NCBI RefSeq assembly: GCF_018991925.1
Contig: NW_024753828.1
Coordinates: forward strand, 5,227,839 to 5,291,838
DNA: 64,000 bases
DNA from: Homarus americanus
Taxonomy: Eukaryota > Arthropoda > Malacostraca > Decapoda > Nephropidae
Direction of reading: 5' to 3'
Part shown: positions 55,471 to 64,000 of the stretch, piece after piece
Layout of the letters: each line of letters opens with the position of its first letter
How positions within the stretch are numbered: the first letter of the stretch is position 1
The notes under the pieces: generated by a model
The model's input: the letters and a program-made list of their open reading frames with translations, nothing else
Told to the model about the DNA's origin: nothing
The model's database searches: none
Position numbers and translations under genes: made by a program

Positions 55471-58320
55471 CGAGAATTACCAAGTTCAGTTCACCTTCTC
55501 CAGGCTGGTGAGAGAGAGACTGGCTGCCCGTGTATTCATCGTCCACGTGACCCGGATCTTACTAACAGCATTAGAAAAGAACCTCGTTAAAATTGCCTTT
55601 AAAACAGATGAAACAGATGCCCATAACGTGCTTTATACGACTGATGCCAACAGGCGGATACAGATGAACAGATCGATAGACAAATTAGACAGGCAGACAG
55701 ACGGACGATCAGATCCTCACATACATCCGGAATAAAAAAAAAATCTCTATTGGTCTAGGCATATGAATAAATTAATCTAGGATAACAGCATTAAATATTT
55801 GTTGATAAATATTTGCACCGTCATGTGTTTGAGTGGTTGACTGCCTCCAGCTTCTCCGATTACGTGTACATCAACAACAAACGCATATATAGATAATTAA
55901 TCAAGGACAAGTAGGATACCGCCGCCAACACCATGAAATATGTATTTTTGCTCCCAACTCCTGGTGTTTGAACGAGTGGTTTGTTGTCACGAATCCCTGT
56001 CATTTCAGATAAAATAAATACGCTACAGTTTGTCGTTATACATTACCTACATAATAACAGTTCCGGAAACAGACAGGATAATATTGACTTCTACAGGCGG
56101 GTTATATACTGATCCGTATTACGATGCCAGTGTGAACGGTGTAGGTAACGGATGAACGCTGCTTTTCATTGTATTGTAATGTTATGTTACAATATCACGA
56201 AGAAAATACCCACTATAAAAGAGACAAAAATGAGCAAATATATACTAAAGACCTGCTGTAGTCTCCCTTAGCACCCTCAAACAGACCTTGCTAAATACCG
56301 TAGCATAAGTTCTTACTAAATAAATTAACGCCGTGATTCCCTACAAGCATACACTAATATATGAGGTCAAAATATTTATAAAAATTAGCACTGAATGCTA
56401 TGGACTTATTTCGAGTTGATGCTCTTTGCGTTTAACCTTAAATTCGGAGCCAATATGCAAATTGGATAATAAACCAACACAATTTGCATTAGTCGTTAGA
56501 TTCATAGCAGTATGTAAATATATTCCATAAATGTATGTACTGACGACAGCTGGCCAGGACACTTTAATGATTTTGAAAGCTCCCACGACACCGTTTCAGC
56601 TGACCAATGAGAAGTTAATACTGACCGACGCTACATGCTGCCACATTTACACGTTATTTGTTGCAAGCCGCGACACACGGCTGGTTAGCGCAACCATTTA
56701 CCTGAGACCCTGCATCATTCATGTCTCCATGTGGAAACTACAGGGGTCATGCCTCACTGACACACCTCCAGAAGTGTATCATTACTGTACATCTGGCATT
56801 ACTCCAGAAAGTCGAGTTTACCAGTCCAATCAGAGTACAGGAATATTGAATTCGTGTACGTTAGTCTTACCTTTGTAATATTATCAATATGTGTAATATA
56901 GTAATGTTATATACTGTACTCTTAAGAAATATTGAGGTTATTAAATTAATTATGCATGGGATCATGTACTGTATCTCGATGATTAGTTATTGTTTTAAGG
57001 TCAAGGTTAATCAAATTTAGTTAAGTAAGGTTATGTTACGACAGCAGACATAACCTAATTTAACTAACTTAACCTTCAACTAGAGACATAGACAACACCT
57101 GATAATTTACGTAAAACAACTTCCACAACACAGAGAATCGTGAAGCTGCAGTCTACCCAAGTCAATTTACAAGTAACTGTCGCGGCGTGTCAGTGTAACC
57201 AGATTTACCCGACAGATTCAATAACTGGCACCGCTAAAATGAATCGTTGTATCACTTCACCACAAACACCATTTTTTTTTATACATTTCAATTATGAATA
57301 AATAACCGTAGGAGCGAGGGGAAATGTGACAAGAAAAATACCAAATTCTTTCTTCCTAGAGATGCAATATTTATTAAAATTCATAAAATAGTGAACTGGT
57401 GTTTGGTTGACAGAATTCCCAGCCATGTTGCCTTGCTTCTTGTTGTTTCCTCACACTCTACATTACGAATCATTATAAAAAAAATTAAAATCCATATTCA
57501 TCACGGTGTAACATTATACGATAAGGTTTTGGACATATGGGGGAGAAAAATATTTAACTTCAAACATTATCTATTTTACCTGAGAGAGATCTAACCCGTG
57601 TGGGTACCATTAACAGCTGGGTGGACTCGGGGTGCGAACCAAGGACCCACAGAAGGTAAGCCGTATTCACACCTGGCAGCAACACCCGTGTCCACCTTAG
57701 TGTCTCGACACACAGCTTTATAGCCGGACACAGCTGTCCTTTACACCACAGCCACACCAATTCACTCCCTAAGGGTGGTCATGGGTTACAAGCCACACCT
57801 ACGCCACACCTTGAGCCACTCCTCCACGTCTAACTGGTGGTGATGAGGTGGTATATCTCAGTGTACCTGTAACTAGTTAACACAATCGTTACGTGTGTGT
57901 GTGTGTGTGTGTGTTGGGTTTAGTTAAGAGTTACCTTGTGCTGTATGCTGTCATTAAAATGCAACATATCAGTAGAGATTATAGTTAAACTAAAAATCTA
58001 TCCGGGACATACTAACACACAATGTAAACATCACCCAAGTCTTCCCATCACCGTTCACTCGCCGTGTGCCAAGCAAGACCGACCCTCCCACAAGTTCACC
58101 AAACTCCTCCCGTTCCTGGTGCCACAACACTTACATAAAACGTATAAACGTACCTCTAGCTGGTGAGGTTAGTGAGGTAGAAAGCCCTCCCCAGTGTTCC
58201 TGACCCCGGCGGCCATGTCTGCAACACCATGGAAATAAGTAAAAAAATAAATAAAAAATTACAACTCAAATATCTAAGTCATGTATTATTACTTAAAACA
58301 GAACGTGATAAGACAACCAA

Positions 58321-58358
<38 letters not shown>

Positions 58359-59465
58359 ATTTAAGTTATTATTTACATTTACTAATTCGTAAAAAAAATG
58401 CAAACACCATTTACAGCAACAATAATAATAAAACCATAATTCAGATCCATACGTTATATTTTTCCTTCTGCCTGGGGGGTATAAGAGAACTAATGACATA
58501 TAGTTACGACACATCCTGGGGAAATAAGAGAACTCGTAATTTAGTTAGGACAGAGAGAGAGGGCCTTAAGTGTAAATTCCGACGCCATTTCCTCCGTCAA
58601 GTTTGGTGTCGCAGCTTTAAACTGAATCAGTTAGCCTGGGGTGAAAAATTTAGCGAGCGAACCTTTGAGAACCTGCACAGAAGTCGGCTGCATAAAGATT
58701 CCTAGCGATGAATATTCCTTGTAAATGGGCACAAAATAATAATAAGACTCAACTTTAACTGCATGCAATCGCTTATTAATACTATTTAGAATACAATTTA
58801 CCTATGGTAGAGATATTTAACAAGTGTACGCGTATATACTTAAGTATGGCACAGGGTAATTTTATTATGAATGAACGTTATTTATTTATTTCTGTGCCTT
58901 ACCTTATTCAAACAGTTACGAGGCATTCATTCATGGTACGTTACATCTACCGTTAAGAGCCGTAGTCATCGTTTATTATTTTCAGTTACGAGGAATAATG
59001 ACAGTGACTCAGATGATCATTTGTTAAGCACTATTTGGCAACTCTACGGATGCCGTGTGTCGCGTTTTACTACCCTGTTGCTAAGCGAATATTATCCCAC
59101 TTTACACTTCAATAAAAAAATCATCCTTTTAAATCATTAACAAAATCATAATGGAACCTAATATTACAATAAAATCAATGTATAATAAATCTATAGAGCT
59201 TTAATGGCAGATAGAGAATAATCAACAAACACAGCGACTCTTAGCCTCGTGTATTCTACTGTTGCAAATTTTATAGTGCATAAATTAATGTATCTTGTAT
59301 CTGTTAATGTTCTGATGACAGCTGACAGGGATTATTTCTGCCACACAGTTACACCGAGACACATTAAGTTATTCTGCCTGTACAGCCCCGACCAGGTGAT
59401 GGCCAATTCCCCAGCCCTTACAATTTGATGAAATGGATTAAACTTGCTTGTGGGAATGTGAGAGC

Positions 59466-59745
59466 CTCCCTCCCAGTACAAATCCCCCCACCCCCCGTAC
59501 CACACACTTCCCCCTCCAGTTACTACCATCCCCTCCCGGTACAACCACACCCTCCTCTTCCAGTTACTACCATCCTCTCCCGGTATCACCACACCCCCTC
59601 CCTCCCTGTACCACACACTTCCCCTCCAGTTATCACCACCCCCTCCTGATACTACACACTTTCCCTCCAGGTACCACCACCCCCTCCCGATACCACACAC
59701 TTTCACTCCAGGTACCACTATGCCCTCCCGGTATTACCCCCTTAC
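59466..59745. repeat. Minisatellite of about 38 bp, CCCTCCCGGTACCACACACT unit
   Basis: About seven diverged units alternate CCCCTCC(C/A)GTTACTACCA and CCCTCCCGGTACCACACACT. Strongly C-rich on +. Confidence 0.85.
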
Positions 59746-59962
59746 CCACGGCCAGCTGCAACAAGGAGCCTTTGTTTTGTTTTTCGCTGCTTTTAATGTC
59801 TTAAGAACGCTGGCTTGCAGGGACCATGCGCTCTCCTGATCAATATGACTCGAACTGCTCACCGACACACACACAGAGTTGTGTACACTTTTCTCCTATA
59901 AAGGACACACGCTAACACACACAAGAGCTCTGAGGTACACACACACACTTGGATGTAATAAA

Positions 59963-60455
59963 TCCCCTTACACAACATAAGTCCCACACAAATAGGAAAT
60001 TCCCACATATGTCCCACACAAATAGGAAATTCCCACATATAAGATATTCCCACAAACACGAAATTCCCACAAGTAATAAATTCCCTTACAAGCAGGAAAT
60101 TCCCACAAGTAATAAATTTCCTTACAAGCCGGAAATTCCCACAAGTAATAAATTCCCATAAAAGCAAGAAAATTTCCACAAACAATAAATTCCCACGCAG
60201 AGGAAATTCCCACAAATAAATTCCCTAATAAACAGGAAATTCCAAATAGAGCAAATAAATTTCCACACAAGTGGGAAAATTCCAAACAAATAGAAAATTC
60301 TCACACAAGGAGGAAATTACCAAGAGCAGGAAACACCCACACAAGGAGGAAATCACCCCACACGAACAGGATATTTTCACACAAGAACGAAGTCCCCCAA
60401 TCAGAGGAAATCCCCACATAAGTTAGAAATCCCACACAACGAGGAAATCTCCCAC
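59963..60455. repeat. Minisatellite built on AGGAAATTCCCACAAGTAAT
   Basis: Units of 17-36 bp alternate GGAAATTCCCACA with AATAAATTCCCTTACAAGC. AAATTC(C) recurs more than twenty times; copies become diverged toward 60450. Open frames on the minus strand are repeat artefacts. Confidence 0.92.
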
Positions 60456-60589
60456 AACCAACTACATCCGGTGTGGCGTGCTGAAATTATACCAAATTGA
60501 AAATGTTCTGGGCATGCGCAGTTCCATCAAAACATCGTTGAAAGCTTGAGGCGCGCTGATATTACCCCTCGGAATAAAAGGTTAAGTTA

Positions 60590-61240
60590 TTTTAGGTTAG
60601 GTTAAGTTTGGTTAGTTTTCTATCGAACTGCGCACACCTAAAACATTTACAGCATGGTACAATTTCAGTTCGTGACACCGAAAGTCGCGCGTTTTATTCT
60701 AGTTGCTATGTGGCAGTTCATTCGTCTACAACTCATAAATAAAGGTTTGAAATGTATTAAATTCAATCTATAAATGGAATTGAAATATATTAAATTTCAT
60801 CTACTCAGAGAATTAATATATTATACTGTACGAGTGTATTAAATTTTACGTTGCAGCATAAAAGAGACGAATTGTTTTCACTGTTTAATCTGGTGTTATG
60901 AGCCTCAAGCCTAGTGTTACCCCCTAAGCACCGCTCTAGTCCATCCACACACTTCTTATCCGACTGCACGGGGAATTCCATATTACTAAACCGCTTTTTA
61001 ATCATAACTTAACCTTGCATAACCTAACATAACTTAAACTAACCTCAAATAACTTTACATATCTTTCAAATTAATCTGAACCTAACCTAACCAAACATAC
61101 CATGACAACCTAATCTAAAACCTAACAAAACTTAACCTTATCTAACATAGCCAAGCCCTAGCCTAACCTAACGTATCCTAATCTATTATACCCTAAACTA
61201 ACATAAACTAACCTAACTCAACACAAAACAACCTAATCTA
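60590..61240. repeat. TTAGG-like / CCTAA-like scattered motifs
   Basis: 60590-60615 shows TTAGGTTAGGTTAAG on +; 61005-61240 is rich in the complement (AACCTAACATAACTTA, CCTAACCTAACGTATCC). Degenerate, not a true telomere tract. Confidence 0.6.
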
Positions 61241-61247
61241 ACATGAC

Positions 61248-61515
61248 AGTCGTTAAACTCAGTAATATGACCCCTATTTACAGACTGGTAGTTAAAATCC
61301 GTATATGGTAATCTAAAACCTTATTCTCAGATTGGTCGTATTTCAAAACCAGTAATCTGACTATGGTCGTTAAAATTGGTAATCTAATCCTTTTACGGCT
61401 GTCGTCGTTAAAATCCGTTATCTAACCTAAATATTCTCAGATTAAGGTCGTGATATACCGTAATCTGACCCCTAAAATTCATATGGTAGTTAAAATCGGT
61501 AATTTGTCCCTTAAT
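61248..61515. repeat. Degenerate tandem repeat of about 45-50 bp
   Basis: Five or six units share GGTCGTTAAAATCGGTAATC and TGACCCCT...CAGATT. Small indels vary the period. Confidence 0.75.
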
Positions 61516-61597
61516 TCAGCTACTAGACTTGCCCCGAACGCCAGACATCGAGGCCATCTAAAAAAAAAAAAAAAAAATACTCCCAAACTACGTACAC

Positions 61598-62135
61598 TTC
61601 CTTTTAAAACGAATCTCTCTCTTTTCCCCTTAAATTATGTTTCTTTATTCCCCTAGTCCGTTTAATAATAATCTCTTTAAAGAACGAATAATCTTTACCC
61701 CACATCAACGACTACCCCTTTAAACGAATCTCTAAATTCCTCCACCTCTTTAAGACGACCTCTAACCTTTAAAACGACTCCCCGAATCCTCCTGCCTCCC
61801 CCTAAAACGACTTGTAGATCCATTTACTCTTTAAAAATCCCCTGAACTCCTATTAAAGCGTCCTCCTAAATCCCCAATCCCTATTCAAAAAGATTCCTAT
61901 ATCCCCAACTATTTAAGTCTCCACCTAAATCCTTATCCGTTCAAAACGACTCCCTAATCTCATTAAGCCTTTAAGACGATTCCCTAACCCTTAATCCTCT
62001 ATAATTATAATCGATTCTCTAAAATCCCCAATTCTTTCAAACTGATCCCTAAATCCTCTTTAAATGAATCCTTAAAATCACAGTTCTTTAAACCGTCCCA
62101 ATCCGCCCCAAATTTCCCTTTAAAATGACTCCCGG
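61598..62135. repeat. Degenerate tandem repeat of about 28-35 bp
   Basis: About sixteen units follow CCCTTTAAAACGACTCCCTA plus AATCC. The core TTTAAAACGA is the best preserved part. It lies directly after the 61.25 kb array and a poly(A) run at 61560-61577. Confidence 0.75.
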
Positions 62136-64000
62136 TTGCACCTGCTCCCTTCCAGCCCTCCCTCCCTCCCTCTCCCCAGCATTTGCGGCCGTGACCTCAT
62201 AGAGGCAGGGGCTTCCCTCACTCCATCAATACTTCTTTGCTTGCTGTTGATGCTATTCTGTTTTACAGCGCTTTAACAGCAAAGGTCATCAAGCGCGTAA
62301 TCTAAGTTAGTACATACACTAGTCATGAACAATTAAGATAATGTCTGGTTATCTCTCTGGCTCCTACCATTAAGATTTGTTTTCCCAAATTACATCTTAC
62401 GACATCGGAACTTCATCGCCCTAGTAAAGGTTAGGTTAGTCAGAGTAGGTGAGTTTAATTAGGTTAGTTTGGCGAGGTGAGGTTAATTTGATTAGGTTAA
62501 ATAATCCTGTACGTCGTTAATTGGGTTTTGTATCCCCCAAATCCCTGAGTCAGTAATAAATGCTCCGAAAATCATAACGTCATCCTCCACCATGAAAGCC
62601 TTTTAACTTCACAGGTTTGTGTCGCGGCCAATTTCAGAACAGATTAAGAAAAATTTCAGGACTATTAATTCATAATGTCAAGCATCCATCCTAATATTAA
62701 CAAACCACTAATTATTATTTTTTTGAAACCTCCCTTAATCGAGATAAAAGATTTTACTGTTAATAATCCAGAAATAGATAGTCATTAAAACAGCCTCGTG
62801 CTAGTATCAGAACAAGTGACGGCGTCCTATATATTTTGAAACGACATTCTATTAAACATCAAAATAAAGCTTTGATTCCGACTAGTACAGAATTTAAACC
62901 ATAAATAATATTGATAAAACATAGGTAGAAACGTACAATTTTACTAGTAATCAATTTACTGTAAGTGTAAAGGTTAAACATCTTGGAATAAATGGCGTCT
63001 CCAACTACGAGTTACTAGGTTGGTCGTTAAGTTGTCAACGTCACTATTAACAAACTATTAATTAGTGATTACAACACCCGTCTTTCACGATTAGCTAGAA
63101 ATTGCACCAATAATCTGGCAAATTGGTTGTTCATTATCTTTCAGTTAAGGGAGTTGTTAGACTAATGTAGTTGGACAGCATATTAGAAGAATGTATTTTG
63201 ATATGTCAAACTCACCGGGTATCACACAAATAACTTGTTTACTGTGTGTTTAAATAAGATGTTAATATAAAGAAAATTGTAATATAAGCTCATCAAATAG
63301 TTGACTACCAATAAAAAATTTCATTAATGGGTAGATCACAAGGTAAGGTTTGATACCATTATGCCGTTTATGGACGAGATGTGAAATAAACTTGTTGAGT
63401 CGTTCACTAAACAAAAACAACCCATCGAACATCCCAAGTACACAGTGTTGTTCACCTGGTTATTAATGACAGTATCTTTAACGTCATAATGCATCATAAT
63501 AATAATAATAATTATTACTATTATTTTTTTTTTTATTATTACTGACTATAGTAACCTCGCGAGATGTTGAGTATAATAACCACCGTCACACTTGTTGGCA
63601 GCCTTTAACACGACTACCAGTGTGGCTTGTCTAGCGCTTGTATTACAACTGCTAGTACCATTACAAAGTAACGCTGATGAAACTTGCTCGACACAACACT
63701 TGTCTGGCTCTGAACCTGTGCATGCGTCTGTCTAGCTTTAACCTCCATTAACTGCATCCGTGTCACTAATACTAGCAGCACTAGTCCTGCTACCATTGCC
63801 TACCACCACCACTAGCAATACTTCGAGTCCTGCTACCATCACCACCAATAGCAACAAACTAGTCCTCCTACCACCAACATCACCACTAGCATCACAACGT
63901 CTGCTGATGATACAGCCACCACTCAGCACTTACATGGTGCTAATCATGCCCGATGGACCTCTCTATCGCCATCTCCGCAATCAACAGCGTCAATATTATC
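62136..64000. other. Non-coding right end of the window
   Basis: A TTAGG-like cluster at 62430-62500, an AAT/ATT run at 63498-63540, and at 63781-63897 about three diverged 45-50 bp repeats of CTAGTCCTGCTACCATCACC. No gene was recognised. Confidence 0.4.

Larger units (their letters stand above)
53445..59465. other. Non-coding stretch with simple repeats
   Basis: Contains GGGT-rich DNA at 53750-53815, GT tracts at 54669-54692 and 57893-57914, TC at 58329-58357, and a TTAGG/TAGGGTAGG-rich block at 55160-55470. No exon, RNA gene or transposon protein was recognised. Confidence 0.4.

Noticed and set aside
56531..56878. 115-codon + frame
   Set aside because: No recognisable domain, repeat-like words (CAGCTGACCAATGAG) shared with intronic repeats, and no splice or start context.
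57590..57765. Possible tRNA or tRNA-derived SINE on the minus strand (GGTTCGCACCC)
   Set aside because: B-box-like word present, but the nearest A-box-like word is more than 100 bp away and no cloverleaf can be drawn.

Overview
The window is animal nuclear DNA, most likely from a malacostracan crustacean (probably a decapod). This rests on composition and repeat content: dense CA/GT, TC and AAT microsatellites, scattered TTAGG-like telomeric motifs, tRNA-derived SINE heads, and relics of many transposon classes (Tigger/pogo, hAT, PIF/Harbinger, Ty3/gypsy, Penelope-like, LINE, tyrosine-recombinase retroelement). Coding exons are short, spliced and far apart. Nothing prokaryotic is present. The species assignment is inference; no host gene here is diagnostic.

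Host genes. Three loci are supported. (1) 80-321 (+) is the last exon of an upstream gene ending in a single membrane span and a proline-rich cytoplasmic tail. (2) 8627-8746 (+) looks like the first coding exon of an SLC5-type sodium/solute symporter, but it reaches a TAA exactly at a good splice donor, so it may be dead or mis-assembled. (3) A minus-strand gene runs from at least 43,810 down to about 29,375. Seven or eight exons were assembled by splice signals and phase; all phases agree, giving about 409 residues of a low-complexity, Ser/Thr/Pro-rich protein that I do not recognise. It has two candidate last exons (31040-31143 and 30452-30555), both 104 bp and both phase-compatible.

Mobile DNA, left to right. 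2207-3130 deleted Tigger-like element; 4985-6628 hAT element with a second hAT (5695-6393) nested inside it, both with perfect 8-bp target duplications; 9024-11065 tandem satellite of about 255 bp; 11066-about 16201 minus-strand Ty3/gypsy element inserted into that satellite, with gag-protease-integrase-RT-RNase H order (integrase before RT, as in Gmr1-type elements), 5' truncated and broken by frameshifts; about 16202-16520 Penelope-like tail with a hammerhead-like core; three different Tigger/pogo elements (16646-17439, 17564-18231, 20779-22961); 23657-24859 PIF/Harbinger relic; 24563-25085 long inverted repeat running into a Zeste/Myb-like DNA-binding relic; 25262-26732 pseudogene of an uncharacterised invertebrate family with a TVDTD-type motif and a Cys-rich tail; about 27520-27720 tyrosine-recombinase relic; 27946-28187 hairpin repeat; LINE fragments at 31975-32204 and 42600-42975.

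The right third (about 43.8-64 kb) shows no convincing exon. It is dominated by microsatellites, minisatellites and degenerate tandem repeats (52.48-53.12, 59.47-59.75, 59.96-60.46, 61.25-62.13 kb). The genes here do not form a functional unit; the window is a transposon-rich gene border plus large introns.
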